Positions 1 to 8,707 of a DNA stretch of 64,000 bases are shown piece by piece. The notes under the pieces are model-generated. The model was not told where the DNA came from. It was given only the letters and a program-made list of their open reading frames with translations, and did not search any database. The DNA comes from Gehongia tenuis (lineage in GTDB: Bacteria; Bacillota; Clostridia; Christensenellales; NSJ-53): positions 806,001 through 870,000 of the forward strand of contig NZ_JACRSR010000001.1 of NCBI RefSeq assembly GCF_014384795.1, in the 5' to 3' direction. A program made the translations under genes and the position numbers. The first letter of the stretch is position 1. The number at the start of each line of letters is the position of its first letter.

Positions 1-1118
1 TTTCGCCGAAGGAACAATTTGCAGCCCGGCTTGCCATCACCAACACGCTCACCGTATCTTCCGAGGAGATCCAGTGGGTGGGCATCTTTGTGGAGGGCGT
101 GCTCTATGAGGGGGATGCCGTGGAGCCCATGGGGCTCATGTCCAAGACCAACCGCACGCTGGAGGAGGCGTGGCGGGAGCATTCGATGGAGGTGGAGGAG
201 CAGCAGGAGATGCTGTCGACGGAGCGGACCTACACCCGGCAGGTGACGCTTCCACTCTTTTTCAAGGATATTAACGGCGCCTATCTTTTGATCGAACCCC
301 GAAGCGTGCAGTTGACCAACAACCGGGTGGAAAACGTGAAAATCGTCATCTCTGAGCTGCGCAAAGGGCCCATCGATCCCACCCGCATGACTTCGGTGCT
401 GCCCTCCCAGCTGACGCTCCTTGGTGCGCCCACCTTTGGTGAGGGGGAAAATGTTACGCAGGTGACCCTCAATTTCTCCTCCCATTTCAATACGGTGGTG
501 CAGGGAACATCCTCCTCCGACGCTCTGGTGCTGGGTTCGGTGGTGGAGAGCCTGTGCGCCTGCTTTCCCGATCTCAATGCCATCGCCATTCAGGTTGAGG
601 GCAAACCTATTGCGTCCATTCCGGAGAAGAATTTTACCGAAGGCTTGATGGAGAAGACCGACTTCAGCGGACTTGTGGGCGATACGGTGCTGCTGTATTT
701 CGCGCATCCCAGCATGAATTCGCTGGTGCCCGTCACCCGGGCCATGTCCCAAACGGGTATGCGCTATATGATTCAAAGACTGGAGCAGATCATGCTGGGG
801 CCCCTTCAGGGTGAAAGCGCGGAGGCCACGCCCATTTTCCAGGAGGGCGAAACGGAGGCTATCTTCGAGAGTGTGACGGTGGAGGGCGATTTAGCCTTGG
901 TGAATCTTTCGGACAGCTTTTATGAGGAGTGTCAAAGTCTGAGCGAGGTTCAGGAGCGGATGCTGGTCTATTCCATTGTCAACACTTTAACCGAGATGCC
1001 CACCATCCGGCGGGTGCAGTTCTTTAGAGCCGGACAGTCCATCGATAAGCTGAGCGGCTATCTGTACATGACCACGCCGTTCATGCGGAATCCCGGCATC
1101 ATCAAGGAGGGCAGTTAG
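1..1118 (+). CDS. GerMN-domain (GerM-like) spore/germination protein, 5' end cut by window edge
   Basis: The reading frame is open from base 3 to the stop at 1116-1118, so the true start lies upstream; 371 residues are visible. The visible part reads as the end of one GerMN domain (AITNTLTVSSEEIQWVGIFVEG), a complete second (from about residue 80, VTLPLFFKD) and a complete third (from about residue 220, VGDTVLLYFAHP to NTLTEMPTIRRVQFFRAG). GerM-family proteins are envelope proteins linked to sporulation and germination in Bacillota; any signal peptide or lipobox would be outside the window. The next gene starts directly after the stop, suggesting co-transcription with the MBL gene and comEC. 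Family call is good; the exact role is inferred. Confidence 0.75.
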   Translation, partial: SPKEQFAARLAITNTLTVSSEEIQWVGIFVEGVLYEGDAVEPMGLMSKTNRTLEEAWREHSMEVEEQQEMLSTERTYTRQVTLPLFFKDINGAYLLIEPRSVQLTNNRVENVKIVISELRKGPIDPTRMTSVLPSQLTLLGAPTFGEGENVTQVTLNFSSHFNTVVQGTSSSDALVLGSVVESLCACFPDLNAIAIQVEGKPIASIPEKNFTEGLMEKTDFSGLVGDTVLLYFAHPSMNSLVPVTRAMSQTGMRYMIQRLEQIMLGPLQGESAEATPIFQEGETEAIFESVTVEGDLALVNLSDSFYEECQSLSEVQERMLVYSIVNTLTEMPTIRRVQFFRAGQSIDKLSGYLYMTTPFMRNPGIIKEGS

Positions 1119-1838
1119 ATGAGATTTACAGTGCTTGGCAAATACGGTCCCTATCCTCCGGAAGACGGCGCGACCAGCGGATATCTCCTTGAATGTGCCG
1201 ATTTGAAGATCCTTCTGGACTGCGGCAGCGGTACGGCGGCACGGCTTCAGCGGCTTACGGCCCTTGAGGAGCTGGATGCCGTGGTGATTTCCCACCTCCA
1301 TCAGGATCACATAAGCGATCTCGGCGTTTTGAACTACGCTATGCAGATGCTCACGAAAAAGGGGCTGCGGCAGGGAAAGCTTCCGGTGTATCTTCCGGGA
1401 GCGCCGGCAGATGTTTTGGCCATGATTGAGGGATTCGATCATATGCGGGTGGGCGTCTATGCAAATAGGCTCGATTTTACTGGGCTTAGTCTGACCTTTC
1501 ATCCGGTGCGGCATCCTGTGCCCTGCTATGCCATGCTCCTCCATGGGGAGGGGAGAACGCTTTTTTATTCCGGGGACACCGCCTATTTTGAAGGGCTCAT
1601 GGAGCTTGTCCAAGGTGCAAACTGCGCGCTGATGGACGCCTGTTTTTTGGGCGAGCATCCGGAAGGCCCCCACCTTTCCGCCCACCAGGCTGCCATGGTG
1701 GCCCGGCAGGCCGGCATCGAGCAGCTTTATTTGACCCACATGCCGCCATACGCCGATGAGGCGGCGTACCGAAGGGAAGCGGGTGAGGTTTTCCCGGGAG
1801 CCCAAGTGGTGCGGGAGATGGAGAGTTACACAGTATAG
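1119..1838 (+). CDS. MBL-fold metallohydrolase (YhfI / RNase Z-like)
   Basis: A 239-residue cytoplasmic metallo-beta-lactamase-fold protein. The metal signature SHLHQDH lies near residues 58-64, with further ligands visible at HPVRHPV, YSGDTAY and a late TH (YLTHMPP). The compact fold and lack of a long insertion fit the YhfI/RNase Z-like group; substrate unknown. The ATG directly follows the stop of the upstream GerMN gene and has a good site (GGAGGG) inside that gene's end. The next gene, comEC, follows closely, so the three are likely one transcript. Confidence 0.8.
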   Translation: MRFTVLGKYGPYPPEDGATSGYLLECADLKILLDCGSGTAARLQRLTALEELDAVVISHLHQDHISDLGVLNYAMQMLTKKGLRQGKLPVYLPGAPADVLAMIEGFDHMRVGVYANRLDFTGLSLTFHPVRHPVPCYAMLLHGEGRTLFYSGDTAYFEGLMELVQGANCALMDACFLGEHPEGPHLSAHQAAMVARQAGIEQLYLTHMPPYADEAAYRREAGEVFPGAQVVREMESYTV

Positions 1839-1860
1839 ATCGATATGATGGGTGAGGGGT

Positions 1861-4224
1861 ATGCGCTTTTTTAACAACCGGCCGTTTGTGGCGCCTGCGC
1901 TGATATTTGCTGCAGGCGTGGGTCTTGGCGCCTGCCTGAAATGGCCGGTTCTGGCGATCCTCGGCGCGGCTGCCGCTTTTTTTGCCCTCGCCCTTCTTTT
2001 TCGCAAGTGGGAGGTGCCCTTCCGTGCCTGCCTGCTTCTTTTTTTCCTTGCGGCGGGTCTCTTCTGCTGTCGTACGGCATTTTTGCCCTTCGAACTGGAA
2101 CGCAGCTACCTGGACGGCTCCGTTCGCGAGTTCTCCGGCATCGTTTCGGAGCTTCCCGTGGAAAACGACGATGGTTCGGTCCGGCTGATCTTGAAGGATG
2201 TGCGGGTGCGGGTGAAAGGGGAATGGCTTTCCGATCCCAAACGCTGTGCGCTCACCCTCTATGGCCGGGACGATGGCCCGGTGAGTCTTTCCCCCGTCTA
2301 TGGGCAGACCCTTCGGGGCTGGGCTCGGCTGAACCCCATTGAGGAACCCACCAATCCCGGCGCATACAACTACAAAAATTATTGGGCCTACAAAAACGTG
2401 GCCTCCACGGGGTGGACCACGGACACTTTGGTCATGCTTGGAAGCACGGATTCGGGCCTGGATTCCTACGGCTGGATTCTGGGTCTCAAGGAGAAACTCG
2501 GCCGTTCCATTGAAGGCTACCTTGGCAAAAGCGATGGCGCCGCCCTTTTGACCAGCGTGCTTCTGGGGGATCGAAGCGATCTTCCCGATGAGGTGAGCGA
2601 GAATTTTCAAATCATGGGCGTCTCCCATCTCCTCGCTATATCCGGTTTGCATGTAGGCATTCTGGCCATGGCGCTCACCGCCTTTTTGAGGCGGCTTAAG
2701 CTCAACTATAAATGGCGCTTTCCCATCATTGTGATCTTTCTTTCGGTTTATTCACTGATGACGGGCCTGTCGCCCTCCATTGTCCGCGCATCCCTCATGA
2801 TGGTTTTTTATCTTGCCGGGGAGGCCTTGGGCCAGCGCGCCGACCGCATCACCGGCCTTGCGCTGTCCATGCTGGTCATTCTCATCATTTCACCCTTATC
2901 GCTCTTTCAAGCGGGTTTTCAACTGTCCTATGCGGCGGTTGCCGGTATTTTGCTGCTCAGCCAGCGCTTTACCGAGGGGCCTCTCCGGAGGCTGCCGAGG
3001 TCTCTTAGGGAAATCACGGCGGTCAACCTGTCCGCCCAGTTGGCAACGCTGCCCCTCATGGCCTGGTATTTTGGCAGGATATCCATTCTCTCCTTCTTTG
3101 TAAACCTGATCATCGTACCTATCTTTGGCGTGTTCATTGTCGTGGGGCTGGTGGCGACCTTGCTTGGACTTATCACGCCCTATCTCGCCGTGCCCTTTGG
3201 CTGGTTCCTCCATTTCGGCTTTGAGGGAATCATCGGCCTCACCCGGCTCACCGCATCGGTGCCCTACACGACGCTGATTCTGGCAAGACCAAGCGTCCTG
3301 ACTTCGGTCGGCTTTGGCGCGTTTATCCTCTTTGTTTCCGCGCCCTTCTTTGTGCGGCCGGGGAGCCGGAAAATCCTGCTTACGCTGTGCTGTGTGGTCA
3401 TGGCGGCGGGGCTCATTGTACAAACGGCGGAGCACAGCCAGCCGAGGATCGTATTTCTGGATGTGGGCCAGGGCGACAGCATCTTTGTCAAAACGGAGGA
3501 AGGGGCCTATCTTATCGATGGCGGCGGAGATCTGGAGGAGACTTGGGATCCCGGCAGGAGTGTGATTCTGCCCTTTTTAAGGCAGGAGGGAGCACTTCAT
3601 CTCAAAGGCATGGTGGTCAGTCATCCCGATGCGGATCATGTGGGCGGGCTTTTGACCGTGCTGCAAAACACCAAGGTGGACGCCATCTACTGCTCCGAAG
3701 GACTGGAGGGACTGGGTGACGTGCCCTTTCGAAGACTTTTGGAGGAAGCGGAGCGGCGGGATATACCCGTTTTGGAAGTGGGCGCGGGCGATGAGCTCGG
3801 CCCCTTCAAGGTGTTGGGTCCCGCGGCGGACATGGAGGGCGGCGCCAACGATCTGTCCATGGTGCTCGCTCTCGAGCTGGACGGACTGCGCTTTTTAACC
3901 GCCGGTGATTTGGAGGCGGAAGGGGAGGAAAAGCTGCAAAATGTCATCGGTGAGGCGGATCTTATCAAGGTGTCCCATCACGGAAGCGCCACCTCCACCA
4001 CGGAGGGCTGGCTGGATGCCGCAAAACCAGAGGCGGCGGTTATCTCCGTGGGCCGGAACAATCTGTACCGCCATCCAAACAGCGATGTTTTGGAGCGGCT
4101 CACGGATCATGATATCGAAATTTTCCGCACCGATCTGGACGGCGCGGTAATTGTGCATAAAGAGAATGAACTTTGGAAAATGACAGGCTATGCCAGCGGC
4201 AGGGCCTTCAATATGGCGAGGTGA
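1861..4224 (+). CDS. comEC: ComEC/Rec2 family DNA-uptake channel
   Basis: A 787-residue membrane protein. An N-terminal soluble/hydrophobic region is followed by the competence domain with many membrane segments (about residues 240-500, starting SHLLAISGLHVGILAM) and a C-terminal MBL-fold domain (VFLDVGQGDSIFVKT, HPDADHVGG, KVSHHGSA). ComEC forms the inner-membrane channel that imports single-stranded DNA during transformation. Length equals the usual family length. The start at 1861 is preferred over GTG 1852 because GGTGAGGGG sits just upstream. ComEA is encoded at 21876-22484 and type IV pilus genes lie at the right end, so several transformation parts are present in this window. Confidence 0.93.
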   Translation: MRFFNNRPFVAPALIFAAGVGLGACLKWPVLAILGAAAAFFALALLFRKWEVPFRACLLLFFLAAGLFCCRTAFLPFELERSYLDGSVREFSGIVSELPVENDDGSVRLILKDVRVRVKGEWLSDPKRCALTLYGRDDGPVSLSPVYGQTLRGWARLNPIEEPTNPGAYNYKNYWAYKNVASTGWTTDTLVMLGSTDSGLDSYGWILGLKEKLGRSIEGYLGKSDGAALLTSVLLGDRSDLPDEVSENFQIMGVSHLLAISGLHVGILAMALTAFLRRLKLNYKWRFPIIVIFLSVYSLMTGLSPSIVRASLMMVFYLAGEALGQRADRITGLALSMLVILIISPLSLFQAGFQLSYAAVAGILLLSQRFTEGPLRRLPRSLREITAVNLSAQLATLPLMAWYFGRISILSFFVNLIIVPIFGVFIVVGLVATLLGLITPYLAVPFGWFLHFGFEGIIGLTRLTASVPYTTLILARPSVLTSVGFGAFILFVSAPFFVRPGSRKILLTLCCVVMAAGLIVQTAEHSQPRIVFLDVGQGDSIFVKTEEGAYLIDGGGDLEETWDPGRSVILPFLRQEGALHLKGMVVSHPDADHVGGLLTVLQNTKVDAIYCSEGLEGLGDVPFRRLLEEAERRDIPVLEVGAGDELGPFKVLGPAADMEGGANDLSMVLALELDGLRFLTAGDLEAEGEEKLQNVIGEADLIKVSHHGSATSTTEGWLDAAKPEAAVISVGRNNLYRHPNSDVLERLTDHDIEIFRTDLDGAVIVHKENELWKMTGYASGRAFNMAR

Positions 4225-4228
4225 GAAC

Positions 4229-5206
4229 ATGAATTATCAAGGATTCTTTGATCAGATTCGAAAGGATATCGTGGGCAGCTTATATGTGTTTCATGGCGAG
4301 GAGGAATACATCAAGGAGCGGGCGCTGGAAAAGCTGGTGAACGCCCTGACCGATCCCGCCACCCGTACGGTCAACTATGACGTTTTGGAGGAGGAGAAGG
4401 ACGGCGGCCGCATCCGGGCGGCAGCGGAAACGCTGCCCTTCATGGCGGAGCGGCGGCTGGTGGTGGTGAAGGACAGCCCCCTCCTTCACGAAGGCAGGGA
4501 TGAGACACTGGAGGCCTATTTGGCTGAGGTTCCGGAAAGCACCTGCCTGGTATTCTATCAGCGGGGCAGCCTGGACAAGCGCAAAAAGCTGTCACAGCTT
4601 CTGATCAAGCAGGGTCAGGAGGTTCTCTTCTCGCCCATGGAGGATCGGGAGCTTGTGGATTATCTGTCCCGCTACGCGAGGATGAAGGGGAAGAACCTGA
4701 ATTTTGAGGCGGCTCAGCTGCTCATACTCTACGCCGGGCGGGAACTGCAGGACTTGATTCATGAGATCGACAAGCTGTCCGTTTACGCGGACGGTGAAGC
4801 CATCGGGGAGACGGATATCAAGGCGCTGGTGCAGCCCTCCCTTGAATACAACATCTTTCAGATGACCGACCATCTCTGCCGGCGGGAACTGGGCGAGGCG
4901 CTGGTCATTCTGCGGGGGCTGCTGGGCCAGGGGCAGAGCGGCATCGGCGTGCTTGCCATGATCTACCGCCAGATGCGGAATCTCTATCGGGCCAAAACGC
5001 TGGAGAAGGGCGCGAATCTCGCTTCCGTGCTCAAGCTTCCGCCCTTTGTAGCAAGAAAGATCGCCCAGCAGGCCGGCCGCTTCAAGGAGCCGGAGCTCGC
5101 CGCCGCTCTGCGGGCCTGCCGGGAGATGGACGAAGCCATCAAAACCGGCGTTCTCAAAGAGGATTCCGCGCTGGAGCTGCTTCTTCAGCGGATTGCCGGA
5201 TTTTAG
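4229..5206 (+). CDS. holA: DNA polymerase III delta subunit
   Basis: A 325-residue clamp-loader delta subunit. The N-terminal region GSLYVFHGEEEYIKERAL and the run DLIHEIDKLSVYADG are characteristic of HolA, and the C-terminal helical domain ends in ALELLLQRIAGF. It opens the beta clamp as part of the replisome. ATG 4229 follows GAGGTGAGAAC, 4 bases after the comEC stop; a start further upstream at 4190 would overlap comEC and lacks a site. Position between comEC and rpsT is the standard Bacillota order. A bidirectional terminator follows. Confidence 0.93.
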   Translation: MNYQGFFDQIRKDIVGSLYVFHGEEEYIKERALEKLVNALTDPATRTVNYDVLEEEKDGGRIRAAAETLPFMAERRLVVVKDSPLLHEGRDETLEAYLAEVPESTCLVFYQRGSLDKRKKLSQLLIKQGQEVLFSPMEDRELVDYLSRYARMKGKNLNFEAAQLLILYAGRELQDLIHEIDKLSVYADGEAIGETDIKALVQPSLEYNIFQMTDHLCRRELGEALVILRGLLGQGQSGIGVLAMIYRQMRNLYRAKTLEKGANLASVLKLPPFVARKIAQQAGRFKEPELAAALRACREMDEAIKTGVLKEDSALELLLQRIAGF

Positions 5207-5211
5207 CATCA

Positions 5212-5239
5212 AAAAAAGCACCCTTCGAGGTGCTTTTTT
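5212..5239. terminator. Bidirectional intrinsic terminator (holA / rpsT)
   Basis: GCACC and GGTGC arms flank a CTTCGA loop, with six A bases before and six T bases after, so it can end holA on the plus strand and rpsT on the minus strand. Confidence 0.85.
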
Positions 5240-5249
5240 GCATTCCACC

Positions 5250-5519
5250 TTATTCGGCCTTGGCGGCGTCCAGATGACGGGCCAGATAAGCCTTCTTGTG
5301 ATTGGCGGTGTTGCGGTGCAGGATACCCTTGGTGACTGCTTTATCGACAGCGCTGGTCGCTTCGACAAACAACGTCTCGGCCTCGCCCACGTTCTTATCG
5401 GCGCAGGCACTATCGAACTTCTTCAAAGTCGTCTTCAAGGAGGACTTCAAAACCCGATTGCGCATGTTCTTCTTTTCCGTGACCTTAACCCTTTTCATAG
5501 CGGATTTGATTTGTGGCAT
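5250..5519 (-). CDS. rpsT: 30S ribosomal protein S20
   Basis: An 89-residue basic protein beginning MPQIKSAMKRVKVTEK and containing the S20 pattern KGILHRNTANHKKA. It binds 16S rRNA in the body of the small subunit. The start at 5519 follows AAGGAGGTGAATCGA; the in-frame GTG nine bases upstream lies within that ribosome-binding site and is rejected. It runs opposite to its neighbours, with its own strong promoter, as is usual at this locus. Confidence 0.97.
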   Translation of the reverse strand: MPQIKSAMKRVKVTEKKNMRNRVLKSSLKTTLKKFDSACADKNVGEAETLFVEATSAVDKAVTKGILHRNTANHKKAYLARHLDAAKAE

Positions 5520-5555
5520 TCGATTCACCTCCTTGATGAAATTTCAACGGATTTC

Positions 5556-5584
5556 ATTTTATCATGGTTGCCCCAAGATTGCAA
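5556..5584 (-). promoter_or_regulatory. Sigma-A promoter of rpsT
   Basis: On the minus strand TTGCAA (5579-5584), a 17-base spacer and TAAAAT (5556-5561), about 37 bases before the rpsT start. Confidence 0.75.
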
Positions 5585-5678
5585 CATAAAACGGAAAAAT
5601 ATCGGAAAAGCCTGGGACTGCATACTTTGAGCGGCGGAAAGCCATGCTATGGGAAAAGCATGAAAGCAGGTGTTTCCC

Positions 5679-6629
5679 ATGAATATTCGTACCGATCTGG
5701 CCATGGAAGCCAGGGAAATATTGCAAAAGAAGGATCCGGAGAGCGTTTCAGGCGTTTCCGAGAGCCATGAAACGCTGGCAAAGGGCGAGCTGACCGTGAC
5801 TCGGGTCCGGATCGAAACAGAGGAAGGGGCCCGGAAAATGGGAAAGGCCGTGGGCACCTATGTGACCTTGGAATTCCCGGCGGTCCCCGAACGGAGCATG
5901 GAACTGGAGGACGAGATTGCAAATCAGCTGGCCAAGGAACTGAAAGCGCTGCTGCCTGAGATGACGGCGGAGACCACGGCGCTGGTGGTGGGCCTTGGCA
6001 ACTGGAACATGACGCCCGACGCCCTGGGTCCTCGAGTGGTGGATCAGATGCTGGTTACCCGGCACATGCTGATGGCCATGCCGGACGCCATCGACGAGCG
6101 GATCCGCAGCGTCAGCGCCATTGCGCCGGGCGTTTTAGGGCTCACCGGCCTTGAAACCTTTGAGGTCATAAGCTCCCTGGTGGAGCGGATCGCCCCGGAC
6201 GTTCTGGTGGTGATCGACTCCCTGGCCGCCCGCAAGGCGTCCCGCATCGGCACCACCATCCAGATCTCCGACACGGGCATTCAGCCGGGCAGCGGCGTGG
6301 GCAACCGGCGCCGGGAGATCTCCCAAAAGACGCTGGGCATCCCCGTCATCGCCCTTGGCGTACCCATGGTGGTCTATGCGTCCACCATCGCGCAGGACGC
6401 CATTGAGATGGCGCTGTCCGGCGGCAAGCGGAGCCTCAATTCGCTGGAGGAAAAGCTCCTTGAAAATGTGCAGCAGCAGGTCCTCTCCGGTACGTTTCCC
6501 CAGATGGTGGTCACCCCAAAGGAGGTGGACGAGCTCATTGAGGAGGCGTCGAAAAGTCTGTCCGAAGGGCTCAACATGGCCTTTCATGACGGTCTCAGCC
6601 TGGAGGAGGTCCGTTCCTACGGCGTTTAA
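5679..6629 (+). CDS. gpr: Germination protease GPR (spore protease)
   Basis: A 316-residue aspartic-type A25 peptidase that degrades small acid-soluble proteins at germination. Diagnostic stretches are NIRTDLAMEA near the N-terminus, VVGLGNWNMTPDALGP, APGVLGLTGLET and VIDSLAARKASRIG. The ATG at 5679 is chosen; GTG 5670 would add three residues, and an in-frame TGA shortly upstream excludes a longer form. The RTD-LA sequence, the autoprocessing site in Bacillus GPR, lies at residues 4-8, so the propeptide is only about 6 residues against 15 in Bacillus megaterium. Followed by spoIIP, the standard order. Confidence 0.95.
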   Translation: MNIRTDLAMEAREILQKKDPESVSGVSESHETLAKGELTVTRVRIETEEGARKMGKAVGTYVTLEFPAVPERSMELEDEIANQLAKELKALLPEMTAETTALVVGLGNWNMTPDALGPRVVDQMLVTRHMLMAMPDAIDERIRSVSAIAPGVLGLTGLETFEVISSLVERIAPDVLVVIDSLAARKASRIGTTIQISDTGIQPGSGVGNRRREISQKTLGIPVIALGVPMVVYASTIAQDAIEMALSGGKRSLNSLEEKLLENVQQQVLSGTFPQMVVTPKEVDELIEEASKSLSEGLNMAFHDGLSLEEVRSYGV

Positions 6630-6709
6630 GGATTGTCCTTTGGATACCCTTTGAGACATACTTCGTCCCTTCCCTGAATAGATATCAGAGGAAGGACGGT
6701 GTTATACAA

Positions 6710-7810
6710 ATGCGAATTCGGGTGGTCAAAGCGGTCAACCTCATCTATGGGGTGGCCTTTATTCTCATTGTGGTGGCACTGGTGGGCCTCGGCGCCCGGC
6801 TTCTCGCGGGGGACAGCGCGGCGGCCAATCTGGACGAACCTGTTCAAATGGCGGCGGACGCTGGGCAAACGCCCGCCGTGTCCCGGGGCGGCGCCCGCAC
6901 GGAGAGCGGCGTGGTCCAGTGGCTGGGCGAGGCGGTCTTCGGCGTGGATCTGGACGATCCGAAGAGCCTCATCACCTATCCCATTCCCAGCCTCAGCGGC
7001 GGAGAGGGGGAGGATACGGCGCAGGAGGCGTCGGCCAACATTACCACCGGGGATGCGTACGGCCATGAGAACGAAAACAGCGGGGCCGCCGCGGAGGTTC
7101 CGGAGGCCATTCAGGTGGAGGTTGAAAACCTGACGGATAATCTGGCGCCCATCGCCAGCCAGGGCGACGGTCCGCAGATTCTCATCTATCACACCCATAA
7201 CTTCGAGGCCTACGCTCAGGACGCCGCCAATCCCTATGAGGAGACGGAGGCCTGGCGGACCAAGGACAACAACTTCAATGTGGCCCGGGTGGGCGCGGAG
7301 CTGACCCATCTTCTCAATAACCAGTACGGCATTCCCACGATCCATGACACCACCCTGCATGAGCCGCCCAAGCTGGGCACGGCTTACAACCGCTCCCTGA
7401 CCACCATGGAGTCCCAGCTTTCGGCCAATCCTGAACTCAAGATGATCATCGATCTCCATCGGGACGCATATATCGAGGGCAGCAAGGAAGCCAATACCGT
7501 GACCATTGACGGCAAGCAGGTGGCCCGGGTGATGGTGGTCATCGGTACAGGTCAGGGCAAGGCCGGCGGTTTTGAGGAGCGGCCCAACTGGCAGGAAAAC
7601 TACAAGCTGGGGCTCAAAGTGACCAACAACCTCAACGATATCGCGCCGGGCATCGCCAAGGAAGTGGATGTTAAGACGGGCCGGTTCAATCAGCATCTGT
7701 CCACCGGCTGTATCCTTATTGAGGTGGGCAACAATGCCAACACCCTGGAGGAGGTTTTGAACGCCGTTCCCTACATCGCGAAGGCCATCAGCCTCAGCTT
7801 TGAGAATTGA
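6710..7810 (+). CDS. spoIIP: Stage II sporulation protein P (septal peptidoglycan hydrolase)
   Basis: A 366-residue protein with an N-terminal membrane anchor (about residues 10-32, LIYGVAFILIVVALVGL), an acidic low-complexity linker to about residue 140, and the amidase/endopeptidase domain (ILIYHTHNFEAYA, MIIDLHRDAYIEG, STGCILIEVGNNANT). Histidines and glutamate in these motifs are the expected zinc ligands and catalytic residues. SpoIIP works with SpoIID and SpoIIM in engulfment. The site AGAGGAAGG lies about 14 bases upstream, slightly far. Sits downstream of gpr as in other Bacillota. Confidence 0.95.
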   Translation: MRIRVVKAVNLIYGVAFILIVVALVGLGARLLAGDSAAANLDEPVQMAADAGQTPAVSRGGARTESGVVQWLGEAVFGVDLDDPKSLITYPIPSLSGGEGEDTAQEASANITTGDAYGHENENSGAAAEVPEAIQVEVENLTDNLAPIASQGDGPQILIYHTHNFEAYAQDAANPYEETEAWRTKDNNFNVARVGAELTHLLNNQYGIPTIHDTTLHEPPKLGTAYNRSLTTMESQLSANPELKMIIDLHRDAYIEGSKEANTVTIDGKQVARVMVVIGTGQGKAGGFEERPNWQENYKLGLKVTNNLNDIAPGIAKEVDVKTGRFNQHLSTGCILIEVGNNANTLEEVLNAVPYIAKAISLSFEN

Positions 7811-7837
7811 CAAGACTACAATTCGTGGTACCATAAT
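7807..7837 (+). promoter_or_regulatory. Possible promoter of murI
   Basis: TTGACA (7807-7812), overlapping the spoIIP stop, and CATAAT (7832-7837) with a long 19-base spacer; 26 bases before the murI start. Confidence 0.4.
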
Positions 7838-7863
7838 AAGGAGCAAACCCTTAGGAGGTAGCC

Positions 7864-8634
7864 ATGGATCAAAGGAATTTGCCCATCGGCGTGATGGATT
7901 CGGGCAGCGGCGGCATCAGCGTCCTTCGGGAGGCGGTAAAGGTTCTGCCCAGGGAGTCCTTTATCTATTATGGAGATCATGGAAACGCACCCTACGGCGT
8001 GAAGGAGCCCGAGGAGATTCGGGCCCTCACCTGGAAGGTCGTTTCCTTTTTGCGTGAGCGGGGAATCAAGGCGCTGCTGGTGGCATGCAACACCGCTTCC
8101 AGCGCGGCGCTGGAGATGCTGAGAAGCCGTCTTGAGATTCCTGTCCTCGGCATGGAGCCTGCCGTGAAGCCCGCCCTGTCCCGCCATGAGGACGGGGTGG
8201 TGGTGGTTATGGCCACCCAAGCCACGCTGGAGCAGGAACGCTTCCATCACATGCTGGACAGCTTTCACAATCCGGAATGGGTGGTGCCGCTGCCCTGCGT
8301 GGGGCTGATGGAGCTGGTGGAGGGGGGCCATTTTCGGGATAGGACCATCCGCGAGTACCTCACGGGCCTGTTCGCGCCCTTCGGCGGCAGGAGGATTGAA
8401 GCGGTGGTGCTGGGCTGCACCCATTATCCCTTTGTGAAGGAAGCCATCCGGGACATTTTGGGGGATGTGACACTGGTGGACGGCAACGAGGGCACCGTTC
8501 ACCATCTAAAGCATGTGCTCGAATCCCGGGGCCTTGATACGAGCCGCCGCACGGCGGGCACGGTGGAGTATCATTCGTCCTCGGCCGATCCGGACACCCT
8601 GGCGTTCTTAAAACGCCTGATGGAGACACCCTGA
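7864..8634 (+). CDS. murI: Glutamate racemase
   Basis: A 256-residue cofactor-independent racemase supplying D-glutamate for peptidoglycan. The phosphate/substrate loop MDSGSGGISVL and the two catalytic cysteines in ACNTAS (Cys75) and GCTHYP (Cys185) are all present. The ATG follows AGGAGGTAGCC. Length is close to the usual 265. It is separated from spoIIP by 53 bases and probably has its own promoter. Confidence 0.95.
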   Translation: MDQRNLPIGVMDSGSGGISVLREAVKVLPRESFIYYGDHGNAPYGVKEPEEIRALTWKVVSFLRERGIKALLVACNTASSAALEMLRSRLEIPVLGMEPAVKPALSRHEDGVVVVMATQATLEQERFHHMLDSFHNPEWVVPLPCVGLMELVEGGHFRDRTIREYLTGLFAPFGGRRIEAVVLGCTHYPFVKEAIRDILGDVTLVDGNEGTVHHLKHVLESRGLDTSRRTAGTVEYHSSSADPDTLAFLKRLMETP

Positions 8635-8645
8635 GCGCCCCGCTC

Positions 8646-8675
8646 TTGACCGCTTAGCGGAGCCGGGGCTATAAT
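8646..8675 (+). promoter_or_regulatory. Sigma-A promoter of the EamA transporter gene
   Basis: TTGACC (8646-8651), 18-base spacer, perfect TATAAT (8670-8675). Confidence 0.75.
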
Positions 8676-8707
8676 CAGGAAGGATAAAGCAAGGGAGTGT
8701 GGGAATA

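Noticed and set aside
6630..6709. CATACTT near 6657 as a sigma-E -10 before spoIIP
   Set aside because: No sigma-E -35 at 14-15 bases upstream; match too short to rely on.
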